Shown one piece after another: positions 20,515-29,325 of a stretch of DNA of 64,000 bases; positions within the stretch are counted from its first letter, which is position 1, and each line of letters begins with the position of its first letter. Below the pieces are notes generated by a model that was given only the letters and a program-made list of their open reading frames with translations, made no database searches and was not told the origin of the DNA. A program made the translations under genes and the position numbers. Where the stretch lies: assembly GCF_013466425.1 (NCBI RefSeq), contig NZ_CP059165.1:1674001-1738000 (forward strand), given 5' to 3'. The stretch is from Mycobacterium vicinigordonae (GTDB lineage Bacteria; Actinomycetota; Actinomycetes; Mycobacteriales; Mycobacteriaceae).

Positions 20515-22595
20515 CGGCCAGAAGATCCCCGCGAGAATCCCCAGCATTGTGGAGGAACCCCTTCACCGCGGAGGTGCGCATCTGGCCCCACCTTGCCGAC
20601 GGCCCGCAATACGGCGACGACCCATGGGATCTCGCCCTTGTGGCCAACCGGGTCAACATGGGAGAGCGCTACATTCACTTCGCCAGCGCTCCGGATGTGC
20701 ACCGCATGACCGTCAAGAACATCCTCATGACGGTCGCAGCCCCCGACCGCGAAGTCGTCGTAGAGGCGGGCGTCATCCGCCGCGGCCACGGAACAACACC
20801 AGCAGGGCTATACGACTGCTTTCGCAAGCTCGTCGTCATCGCCAAGTGGTCCGAGGACAACGGAACCGCCCGCTTCGCCGACTGGACTCAAGCCGACGCC
20901 GATCGTTTCCTCGATGACCTCCGCACTGGCCAGCACCGCGTGGGCGGCGTCGGACTCACCGCGACGAGTATCCGTGGGTACGTCACCACCTTGCGGTTGC
21001 TGCGAGAGTGCCAGGCAGTTCTGCCCGACGCGCTTTCCTTCTTCCCCTGGGCTGGCCGCAGCGCTTCCAGCGTCAGCGGTGAAGTCACGCACACTGAGAA
21101 CACCACGCCGCCCCTCCCGTGGGAGACCTGGGCGCCGCTCATCACCGCATCATGGGTCATCGTCGACCGATTCAGCGATGACATTATCGCGGCGGCCGAT
21201 ACTCGAGCTGCGCTTCCGAAGGAGCCACGAGGACCAGCTGGAGCCAACGCGTACAACGCCTTGCTCGACTGGACCGAGCAGCGCGGTCTGTTACCCCTGC
21301 ATACCGGGTTCGGCCGCACCAAACACCAACGAGGAGAGCCGAATACGACACTGCTAGAAAAACTCCTCGGCATCAACGCCAACGTCCTCAACCGGGCGAG
21401 CCACCAGTACATGCCGGATGCCACGGCACTCATCGCAACCGCTGCGGCCGACCCGCAGCGGGCGACTTTCGGAGGACTGCACGTGCCGACTGCCGTCGTC
21501 TCCCACCCGGACGGGACAAGCAGCACGTGGGTGGAGGAGTTGGGCCTCGGCGAAACCGAGTATCTCGAAAGCGTGCTCCGCGCTGCTTGCTACGTCCTGA
21601 TCGCCAGTCTTACCGGCATGCGCGACAGCGAGATCCAGGAACTGACACGCGACAGCCACACCACCAAGGACGGACTCGACGCCCTACGCAGCATCCAGCA
21701 CAAGGGCAACGACCATCCTGACGGTGAGCGCCGAACGTGGTGGGCACCTCAACCCGTCATTCGGACGGTAGAGGTGCTCGGCAACCTGGCCAGGCACGAC
21801 ACGCACCTGTTCGCCCGCCGCAGTGGCAACGCTGGCTCCTACCTACCCAGCCGTGACATCGCCAGGCTCATCGCGTTCATCAACGATGACCCAGCACACC
21901 GACCCGGACGCGGAAGGGGACTCGGACTGGAGCACATCGCGATCCCGAAAGGCCAAGCCATCAACGCGACCTCCCTCCGACGTGCGTTCAGCGTCTTCGC
22001 CACCACCCGCCCAGGAGCCGAACTCGGACTAGGAATCCAACTGGGACACAGCGCTTGGCGAATGAGCACCGGGTACATGAGCGACGGACAACAACGCGCC
22101 GTGCGCCTCATGGACGACGAACGTAAACGCGTCCTGCACCGCGACGCCGCCGCCCTGCTGCAGGACGACAGCCCAGTGGCCGGGCCAGCAGCGCACCACG
22201 TCAAGGGATTCCGCGCACAGGTCATCACTAACCCCGACCGCGCCGATCGACTCACCGAGACGCTTGCCGAGCGACTTCACCTGGGGCTCACCAACGACTG
22301 CATGTGGAATCCCGCAACCAGTAGCTGCGGCGGCGACCGCCCAAAACTCGGTGACCACGTGTGTGTCGGCGTCGACTGCACCAACGCCCTACTGCGGCCA
22401 GCGCACGTCGGCGTGATCGCCAGTGCCATCGACCGCATCGACACTTACCTCGATCAGCAGCGCGGCCACCCGGCCCTCATCGAGCAGATGCGCCGAGACC
22501 GCGCAAACCTCGCCCGCATCCGCCGCGAGCTCGCCACCGCCGACGACCCAGACGACCTCTACGACGACTTGGATCAGGAGAACAAACATGCCTAG
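20511..22595 (+). CDS. Tyrosine recombinase 3 of the element, TnpB-like
   Basis: 694 residues from GTG at 20511 (shared GTGA with the upstream stop). Catalytic features: Arg in SLTGMRDSEI, TSLRRAFS for box II (the usual His is replaced), and QLGHSAWRMSTGYM with Tyr 9 residues after the His. C-terminal zinc-ribbon-like cluster C597-x8-C606-x11-C618-x4-C623, followed by NALLRPAHVG, parallels that of recombinase 2. A helical tail follows. Length and order resemble TnpB of Tn554. It should cooperate with recombinase 1 in a multi-subunit recombination complex. Confidence 0.83.
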   Translation: MTARRSPRESPALWRNPFTAEVRIWPHLADGPQYGDDPWDLALVANRVNMGERYIHFASAPDVHRMTVKNILMTVAAPDREVVVEAGVIRRGHGTTPAGLYDCFRKLVVIAKWSEDNGTARFADWTQADADRFLDDLRTGQHRVGGVGLTATSIRGYVTTLRLLRECQAVLPDALSFFPWAGRSASSVSGEVTHTENTTPPLPWETWAPLITASWVIVDRFSDDIIAAADTRAALPKEPRGPAGANAYNALLDWTEQRGLLPLHTGFGRTKHQRGEPNTTLLEKLLGINANVLNRASHQYMPDATALIATAAADPQRATFGGLHVPTAVVSHPDGTSSTWVEELGLGETEYLESVLRAACYVLIASLTGMRDSEIQELTRDSHTTKDGLDALRSIQHKGNDHPDGERRTWWAPQPVIRTVEVLGNLARHDTHLFARRSGNAGSYLPSRDIARLIAFINDDPAHRPGRGRGLGLEHIAIPKGQAINATSLRRAFSVFATTRPGAELGLGIQLGHSAWRMSTGYMSDGQQRAVRLMDDERKRVLHRDAAALLQDDSPVAGPAAHHVKGFRAQVITNPDRADRLTETLAERLHLGLTNDCMWNPATSSCGGDRPKLGDHVCVGVDCTNALLRPAHVGVIASAIDRIDTYLDQQRGHPALIEQMRRDRANLARIRRELATADDPDDLYDDLDQENKHA

Positions 22596-23013
22596 CCCTA
22601 CGCGGAAGCGTGTCAGCGACGCCGTGATGCAGGCCATCGCCGATGCCATCAACACCATCGAGAACAGCGCTGACATGCCACGCACCAAACGGCAGATCGA
22701 AGCCATCACCGGCAGAAGCCACGACGCCGTCGCCCGCGCGTTCGTGCAGGACCGAATCGAGAACAGCTTGTACCGGCTCAATAGCCGTTTCGAGCAGCTC
22801 ACCGCGAATCTGACCAGAGGCGAAAGCCTGAACGCGGCCGCTGCTCGCAACGACCGGCAGACCATAGCCGAACTGCGCCAGACGAACCGCGACCTACACA
22901 ACCAGCTCGACCGCTTCGCCATCGCACTGTTCGCGCGGCACCTTGACGCCGAAATCGAGCGGCCCGAAATCGAACTCGTCACGCGAATCCGGCGGGGGCG
23001 GGGTGGGGAGTGA
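22588..23013 (+). CDS. Small TnpC-like accessory protein
   Basis: 141 residues, overlapping recombinase 3 by 8 nt. The N-terminal part (TKRQIEAITGRSHDAVARAF) looks like a helix-turn-helix; the second half (about 75-120, NDRQTIAELRQTNRDLHNQL) is a coiled coil. Size, position after the large recombinase and the coiled coil fit TnpC, the third protein of Tn554-type elements, which influences transposition orientation and frequency. GGATCAGGAG precedes the ATG. Confidence 0.7.
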   Translation: MPSPTRKRVSDAVMQAIADAINTIENSADMPRTKRQIEAITGRSHDAVARAFVQDRIENSLYRLNSRFEQLTANLTRGESLNAAAARNDRQTIAELRQTNRDLHNQLDRFAIALFARHLDAEIERPEIELVTRIRRGRGGE

Positions 23014-23204
23014 CCTGCCGGAAAGTGCAAACTCGGGTCTGCGCAAGACGATGTCGTTCCTGCGGTCCGTACCCCTCGTCGCCGATGCCGGTCGATGGCG
23101 AGGCGGAGTCGGTGTGTGGAGGAAGGCGTACCCGTGCCTTGGCGAGTTGCTGGTTAGAAAGTTCTGCGGCCGAATTTGTCGTACCCGATGCTTACCGTTG
23201 TCGC

Positions 23205-24164
23205 ATGACCATCCCGAACCATGGGTTGAACGTCGAGCAGGCCGAAGCATTGTTCAATCTCACGCACAACGGCGTCCTTATCCGCATCGACGAGCGCGGC
23301 CAGCGCTGCGGTGACCTGTACCAGTGGGCGATCCACCCCCGCACCGCCGAGCACGGCAGCCCGCTCGCGGCCGACGACGCAGCCTTCGCCGCGGCGTACC
23401 CTGTGACCTTTCCTGGTCCGCAGGCGGTAACCGAGCACGCGTTGTTCCCGGCCATGAGCGCCGCTGAGAGCTTGCACACCGCAGGGATCCTGGTTGGCCG
23501 GCGCAAGTCGCACCAACAACCCCACATCGCCGAGGTGCTGCAGCTGTGCCGGGTGGCGATGGAATGCGCTGCCCTGACCATCTGGCTGCTCAACGACCCG
23601 TCGGGCGACGTTCGCCGAGACCGGTGCCTGTCGGAGGAGATGGAACAGCTGGACCAGCAGCGCCGGTTCCTAGCGATTGGTGAGGAGGCCGAGACCGGAA
23701 ATCCGACTCGGTACCCCCCGCAGCTGCTGAAGATGAACGCCGAGCACCGCCGAAAGTTCAATGAGATGCTCGCCGAGACAAAGACGGCTTACACCTTCGC
23801 CAAGGCGCCGTCGTTCACGAAGATGATCCGAGAGTCCGCGCAGTGGGTCGATGCCCACGTCCCGGCTCATGACACCGGGGAGATCGCAGATCACGGCTTG
23901 GAGAACCCGGCGCGGTCCCTGTACTCCTACGGCTCCAGTTTTATCCACGGCTACAAGTGGATGACGGATTACGGCCGGAATGGTGCAGTGTTCACGATGA
24001 TCGCCGACGCCCTCGCGGTCACACTGAATATGGTCGAGTGTGCGGTGTGCCTATTCGAGGCGGTGTCCCGGGCGCCGGGTGCTGCCCGACCCGATGGTTC
24101 CTATCTGCCGGAGCGGTTCGAACCGACTGTCGCTGCCTGGTCGGCGGGATTGTTCAGCTCGTAG
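23205..24164 (+). CDS. Helical protein of unknown function, possibly HEPN-like
   Basis: 319 residues from ATG at 23205. Not recognised. Mostly helical, with VLQLCRVAMECAALTIWLL in the middle and NPARSLYSYGSSFIHGYKWM near 250. A conserved-looking Ser-x2-Ile-His-Gly followed by two helices is reminiscent of DUF5677/HEPN-type proteins that occur in defence islands, but I cannot confirm this. The 191 nt upstream hold no clear gene. It sits between the recombinase genes and the ABC-3C genes, so it is probably island cargo. Confidence 0.6.
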   Translation: MTIPNHGLNVEQAEALFNLTHNGVLIRIDERGQRCGDLYQWAIHPRTAEHGSPLAADDAAFAAAYPVTFPGPQAVTEHALFPAMSAAESLHTAGILVGRRKSHQQPHIAEVLQLCRVAMECAALTIWLLNDPSGDVRRDRCLSEEMEQLDQQRRFLAIGEEAETGNPTRYPPQLLKMNAEHRRKFNEMLAETKTAYTFAKAPSFTKMIRESAQWVDAHVPAHDTGEIADHGLENPARSLYSYGSSFIHGYKWMTDYGRNGAVFTMIADALAVTLNMVECAVCLFEAVSRAPGAARPDGSYLPERFEPTVAAWSAGLFSS

Positions 24165-24393
24165 CGTCAGGCCTCGCCCCATGTCACCGAGCCTTGAGCG
24201 CGATTCGGCAATCACATCACGCAGCTCGCCACCTTTAGGGACGGTGCACTGCCACGCCCACCTGCGTGACAGAACCCCTAAGGCTCCGAATACGGGGTAG
24301 CTTTCATGCAGATCTGGCGGCGGCACGGTTGGGGTTTCCTCGGCGGCGGTAGCCTCCGGTGAGCCTGCATTCGGGAGAGGAGAACCAGACGCG

Positions 24394-25590
24394 ATGGGCG
24401 AGGAAGTGTCGGATACGGACCACTCCGCCGCGGCTAGCGTCCTTGGGTACCTCCACCAAACACGTTGGGGCTTAATGGAGCTCCTCCGGGCAAGGACGAA
24501 TAATCCAGGCCAAAGCCTCACTCTTGAGATGCATGACGACATCGCGTGGGAGCAAGCCGGTACGCCAGCCGAGCTGAAACAGCTGAAGCTTCATGTTTCG
24601 GCTTTGCGCAACTTGACCGATGCGTCAGACGACATGTGGCGCACCCTGCGAGTGTGGATGGATAACGCACGTCCAGGGGATCCGTACGGGCCGATCCTCA
24701 CGCTCGTCACCAACAGCAGTGCGGGAGCAGATTCCGCGGCCGCTCTTCTCCGTGACACCGATCGCGACGTCCCAGCGGCCGTCGCCAAGCTTGAACGCAC
24801 CGCACGCGACTCCAAATCTAAGGAGACCAAGGCCGCCCGTGAGCAATTCCTCAAGTTGACGCCTGCTGAACGGATGGCTTTTGTCGGTCGAATATTTGTC
24901 GCCGACCGGTCGCCGGACATTGATGGGGTGAACCAGGAGGTGGCCGAACGTCTTCGGCCCGGCGCGCCAACTGAGCAGTTCGATACATATCTCGACTTGG
25001 TCTGGGCCTGGTGGGCCGCAACCTCCATAGCGATGCTCAAGGGTGACAGAGGGCCGGTGCAGGTGGAGGAGATGCTCACGGTTCTCGAACGCATCCGCGA
25101 TCAGTTCACCCGCGATAACCTCCCGCTGCTGGTTGACGCGGACGAGGTTGACGTAAATTCAGTTCTCCAGCAGCACGAAGGTCGGTCGTATGTTTATCAG
25201 TTGACGATTCTCGACGTGCTACCCCGCCAGCTGCAAAAGGCGATTCTCGACTACCAGCGGGCATACCTCCAAGACACTCGGTGGCTCGACGTGCACTTGG
25301 TCGACTATGACGAATTGGAGAAGTTCTCCAAACGGTTGGTGGACGAGTGGGAGCGGGCCTTCGACCACATGCGGTCTGAGTTGCCCGACGGCGCCAGTGA
25401 TGATGAAAAGCGCAGAGCCGGCCGGAATCTCCTCCACACGCTGAGCAATTCGACCGTGTCGATCCGGGCTAGGTTTCAGGATCCTTTCCACGCTCGCGGC
25501 AAACGGCATGAGCTAGCCGACCTTCATAAGATCGGGTGGCATCCGGATTTTGAGGAGCATCTGGCAAAGTTCCTACTCGAAGGCGCCTAA
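24394..25590 (+). CDS. ABC-3C system component with Cap4/DUF4297-like nuclease domain
   Basis: 398 residues behind GAGAGGAG. The N-terminus reads VLGYLHQTRWGLMELL, then LTLEMHDDIAWEQ, AELKQLKLH and LTDASDDMWRTLRVW. This order (G-Y-x2-Q, E45..D49, E60/Q63-x-K65, LTD-S-D-W-TLR-W) is that of the restriction-endonuclease-like domain in DUF4297/Cap4 proteins and in the effector chain of ABC three-component systems. The rest (about 130-398) is a helical module ending RGKRHELADLHKIGWHPDFEEH. It should act as a DNA-cutting effector or sensor when triggered by phage or foreign DNA. Followed by the middle component and ATPase in the same direction. Confidence 0.75.
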   Translation: MGEEVSDTDHSAAASVLGYLHQTRWGLMELLRARTNNPGQSLTLEMHDDIAWEQAGTPAELKQLKLHVSALRNLTDASDDMWRTLRVWMDNARPGDPYGPILTLVTNSSAGADSAAALLRDTDRDVPAAVAKLERTARDSKSKETKAAREQFLKLTPAERMAFVGRIFVADRSPDIDGVNQEVAERLRPGAPTEQFDTYLDLVWAWWAATSIAMLKGDRGPVQVEEMLTVLERIRDQFTRDNLPLLVDADEVDVNSVLQQHEGRSYVYQLTILDVLPRQLQKAILDYQRAYLQDTRWLDVHLVDYDELEKFSKRLVDEWERAFDHMRSELPDGASDDEKRRAGRNLLHTLSNSTVSIRARFQDPFHARGKRHELADLHKIGWHPDFEEHLAKFLLEGA

Positions 25591-25688
25591 TCGGCAGTTC
25601 GGGCACACAATGTCGTCGACATCCGTTTTCAATTGAGCGACACGACCGTACCTACGCTTTGTGAATTGACGCGTACACCTGGGTGCGC

Positions 25689-26186
25689 ATGACAAGCTCC
25701 ACCGTTATGGAGCAGTGGAGCGAGCGCACACCCGCCGTGGCCGACCTGCTAAATCCTGCGTTGATGGCCACCATCATTGCAGCTGCCGCGTCCCAATATG
25801 AGAGCCGAGGTGGGAGCCGCATGCCTTTCGAGCTGTCGTATCTCGCAGCGCCACTTGTCCTACACCGTGACACGCGGGCCGCGCTTCCAGTGCGTGTCGA
25901 CTCCCATCTCGCCAAGTGGGTTACAGCCCACGAGGTTCTAGCTGCGGGATTCGGTGCGCGGGCGAAGGCACTGGCCGAACCTGTTCGTGAGGGCCTACGG
26001 TTCGGTCTCCGTATCGGAGCGATCGAGCTTGATGGAGGAAGAATTGCGGGCAGCTTCCGATCCCGCACGCCTGCAAAGATTGGTGACATCGGCGAAATAG
26101 TGAAGAAGGCTGGTTTCGTCGGACGATGGTTCACTCAGATCGAGTCGTCTGCCACCGCGTTTGCACTCCTCGGTGTGGAAGTCTAG
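25689..26186 (+). CDS. ABC-3C system middle component
   Basis: 165 residues. Landmarks: TPAVADLLNPALMATIIAAAASQY near the start, FELSYLAAPLVLHRDTRAALP, then LRFGLRIGAIELDGGRIAG and VKKAGFVGRWFTQ. This matches the small alpha-helical middle-component proteins that lie between the effector and ATPase of ABC-3C systems. ATG 25689 is chosen; GTG 25683 and ATG 25707 are in frame. It ends 4 nt before the ATPase start, so both are cotranslated. It probably bridges ATPase and nuclease chains. Confidence 0.72.
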   Translation: MTSSTVMEQWSERTPAVADLLNPALMATIIAAAASQYESRGGSRMPFELSYLAAPLVLHRDTRAALPVRVDSHLAKWVTAHEVLAAGFGARAKALAEPVREGLRFGLRIGAIELDGGRIAGSFRSRTPAKIGDIGEIVKKAGFVGRWFTQIESSATAFALLGVEV

Positions 26187-26190
26187 GCCG

Positions 26191-28229
26191 GTGCAGTTAC
26201 TCGCGTTGGCCCTCTACAGGCACGGTGGCCGCGATCGCCGAGACGTGCGATTCACACCGGGGGAGCTGAACATCGTTACCGGCGAGTCCAAGACCGGCAA
26301 GAGTGCTCTTCTGACGATCACCGAGTTCTGCCTCGGGCGCGACGACTACCTCGCCCCGGCGGGGCCGATCGCTGATCACGTTGCTTGGTACGGGTCGCTC
26401 TGGCAGCTCACCGACGACCCAGCGGGGCCGAGGGCATTCGTGGGGCGGCCGGCACCGCCGAAGGGGCAGCAGTCAACTCAACTGGCGATGCTTGAGTTCG
26501 GCGGGGCAACGATGGATCTGTTCGACTTCGACGCACTTACCGTGAACGCGGATAGCGCGAGTGTTCGTCGCCAGATCGGCCGGAGAATTGGCATCGATGA
26601 AAACATCATCGAACCTCGTGGCGGAGGCGTCGGGCAGACTCCATTCGAGGCACATCTGGGCCACGCTGCGTGGCTCTGCTTACAGGATCAAGGCGAGATC
26701 GCGAACCAGAATCTGTTGTTCCACCGGCAAGCTGAATACGCCGTCGCACAGCACCTGAAGGACACCATCCCGTATTTTCTTGGAGCAGTCCCAGTGGACG
26801 CCGCCGCGAAGAAGGCGGCGTTGCGGGACGCAAACCGGGCGCAGCGTCGTGCGGAAGCAGCGCTTAAGGCCGCAGAAGAAGAGGCGGAGGCGGTTCAGGC
26901 TAATCTCCGTGGCCTCCTTGCGGAGGCACACGCCGCCGGACTGACCGATGAGCATGAGCTGACGGAGAGCAGCCAGATCATTGGCGCGCTTCACGCTGCA
27001 GCTCGCGATCCTCGTGACGGCGGTACAGGCGAGGGTTACCCCCTGCGGGAAAAGCCGACGAAGGCTCACTCGAACTGCAAGACCGTCGCAGGAACCTGTT
27101 ACGCCGACGAACGGAGCTGCGAAGTCAGTTGGGGTCCGTCATGGACGACCGAGCCCTGCTCCTAGACAGGGCCGAGTCTGAACGTGATTTCGCGGACGCG
27201 GTCGAACTGCATGCCGGGCGACTCACCAGTCTTGAACTCCTCCCCGCAGCAGAGAATGTCGAGGCTGAACACAACGCATGCCCGGTCTGCGGCTCCGGCT
27301 TGGATGTGTCCGATCCGACCGCGACCGCGCTCGCTGAACGGTTGCAGGAGCTGCGAAGCGAGCTGACGTTGCTCGAGGCCGCTCCCGAGTCTCGGCGGCG
27401 GGTACTGATAGCCATCGAAACTGAGGCCGATCGCCTTCGCCAAGAGTTGGGCGCCGTGGAGGCTGCCGTTGCTGCCCTCGACGCCGCAGACCAAACGGCA
27501 CGCGCGCAGCGTGAGGCGGACGCGGCCAAGAACTACACCCGCGGCCGGATAGGCGCTTTTCTCGAAGTCATCACCGAGAACGCCGGGGGATCTCTCGAAC
27601 GCCTTCGTCGCAACTTGGCCATGGCAAACCAGCGGGTCGACCAATTGCTCGCAGAGCTCAATCCAGATGAAGACCGGGAACAGTTGCTGTCCAGACTCAA
27701 CATAATCGGCCGCACGATGACCGACTTGGCTCGGCGCCTCGAGCTTGAGCATGTCGAGAACGGTGTGCGCCTTGACCTCGCAAACCTGACGGTTGTGACT
27801 GATACGAGCAACGGCCCGTTGCCGCTCCAGCGCATCGGCAGCGCCGCGAACTGGATCGGCTATCACCTCGTGACACACCTAGCGCTTCATCAGTTCTTCG
27901 TCGAGAACGATCGCCCTGTGCCGCGATTTCTGATGATCGATCAGCCGACGCAAGCTTTTTATCCGTCGGACAGCGCGAAGAATGAAGGAGCTGTGAACGA
28001 TGCCGACCGCACCGCCGTGCTGGCCATGTTCACCGTGATGCGAGACGTGGTAGAGGCGTTGACGCCGCGGATGCAGGTCATCGTGAGTGATCACGCTGAC
28101 CTCGCTGACGAGGTGTGGTTTCAGGATGCAGTACGACATCGGTGGCGCGAAGGTATCCGTCTCATACCCACCGAATGGCTGGGGGACGAAGACGAGGCTG
28201 CACCTTCCCCATCGGCCGATGAGAGTTAG
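26191..28229 (+). pseudogene. DUF3732-type SMC/Rad50-like ATPase of the ABC-3C system, split by a frameshift
   Basis: Two open frames that together make one ATPase. The first (GTG 26191 to about 27050) carries Walker A GESKTGKS at residues 31-38 and a coiled-coil arm. The second (about 27045-28229) continues the arm, has a Rad50-like zinc hook (ACPVCGSG, codons near 27279), and ends with the lobe containing FLMIDQPTQAFYP, the DUF3732 Walker B with Gln after Asp. Reading must move back one base at CGGGAAAAGCC (27046-27056), which is consistent with one missing base in the G or A run. Both halves keep good codon use and motifs, so this is a recent mutation, a sequencing error or recoding. Three-gene operon order: nuclease, middle component, ATPase. 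Confidence 0.75.
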
Positions 28230-28395
28230 GGGAAGACACTCCATCTCGACTGCACGAAGTGAGCCGGCGTACAGATGACACGGAAGACACTCTGAATATG
28301 ACAGTTAGCTCCACCGATATTGAACTGCGGTTTTACACCCAGGTTCTATTTTTCGCCGCATATTTTCACCACTACCGCCGCCTAGAGTTGCTGCC

Positions 28396-29199
28396 ATGAC
28401 CGCGGCCGGCCCTGTGGAAGGCGTCTATAAGAACCGCCACGCCACCAGCAGGCACCGTGACATCGCGGAGGCCAACACCGTGCTCTGCACCCAGGTCGGC
28501 TCAGGCCTGCACGGTGTGACGATCGCGGGCACCGACGACCGCGACGAAATGGGCGTCTGCATAGAACCGCCCGACTGCGTCATCGGGCTACGGCAGTTCG
28601 AGCAATACCAGTACCGCACCCAGCCCGAAGGTGTCCGATCTGGCGCAGACGACCTCGACCTGGTCATCTACAGCTTGCGCAAGTGGACGCGGCTCGCGGC
28701 CGCCGGCAACCCGACCGTACTGTTGCTGCTGTTCGCCCCGGAGGCCGAGATCGTCAAGATCGCTGATCCCGGCCGCGATCTGCGCCGGCACCCCGAACTG
28801 TTCCTGTCGCGCGATTGCGGACGCCGGTTCATCGGCTACCTCGACGCTCAGCGCGACCAGATGCTAGGCCTACGTTCCAAGCACACTAATCGACCCGAAC
28901 TCATCGATGTACACGGCTTCGACACGAAATTCGCCTACCACGCTGTGCGTCTGGGCATCCAGGGCCTCGAGCTGATCACCACGGGGCGGATCACGCTGCC
29001 GATGCCGGAACCGTCACGAAGCTGGCTCTATGACCTGCGGGTCGGCAAGGTCGATAAGCAGACGGTTCTGGACGCGATCGAGAATGCGCGCAACGAACTG
29101 GTTGCGTGCACCGACAAGTCGGATCTGCCGGACCATTGTGACTACGACAAGCTGAACCGCTGGCTGGTCGACACCTACAACAACTGGTGGCAAAGATGA
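28396..29199 (+). CDS. RlaP-like nucleotidyltransferase
   Basis: 267 residues. The N-terminal segment has the polymerase-beta fold signature GSGLHGVTIAGTDDRDEMGV (G-S, then D-x-D), followed by QFEQYQYRTQ and DLDLVIYSLRKWTRLAAAGNP, matching the RlaP/DUF4269-related group predicted to act in RNA repair. The C-terminal helical part (about 150-267) ends NRWLVDTYNNWWQR. It has its own 166-nt AT-rich upstream region and follows the ABC-3C genes. It may be island cargo or the first gene beyond it. Confidence 0.75.
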   Translation: MTAAGPVEGVYKNRHATSRHRDIAEANTVLCTQVGSGLHGVTIAGTDDRDEMGVCIEPPDCVIGLRQFEQYQYRTQPEGVRSGADDLDLVIYSLRKWTRLAAAGNPTVLLLLFAPEAEIVKIADPGRDLRRHPELFLSRDCGRRFIGYLDAQRDQMLGLRSKHTNRPELIDVHGFDTKFAYHAVRLGIQGLELITTGRITLPMPEPSRSWLYDLRVGKVDKQTVLDAIENARNELVACTDKSDLPDHCDYDKLNRWLVDTYNNWWQR

Positions 29200-29325
29200 A
29201 GGGCGTCGAGCCCGCAATAAGCGTCCTGCATGGGCATCGTGGCATGCCCTGCCCAACCCTCAGCGGCTCGCGTAGCCCAGTCGCGCACAGCTAAGCTTCG
29301 TGGCTTGACGACGGGAGGGTCTGTG

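Larger units (their letters stand above)
17245..28315. mobile_element. Putative integrative island at the 3' end of ssrA (approximate ends)
   Basis: The left edge is the end of ssrA, a frequent integration target. The island carries four overlapping recombination genes (17348-23013), an unknown gene and an ABC-3C-type system. In M. tuberculosis the ssrA region leads directly towards lipY, so this stretch looks inserted. The right edge is uncertain. The only shared word with the ssrA 3' end is the 9-mer AGCTCCACC, at 17235-17243 and 28307-28315, in a locally AT-rich gap. That is weak, and the island could extend to about 29200. No long att repeat was found. Confidence 0.5.

Noticed and set aside
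25693..25703. A second AGCTCCACC copy as an island attachment site
   Set aside because: It lies within the first codons of the middle-component gene and would split the ABC-3C operon; a 9-mer can recur by chance.
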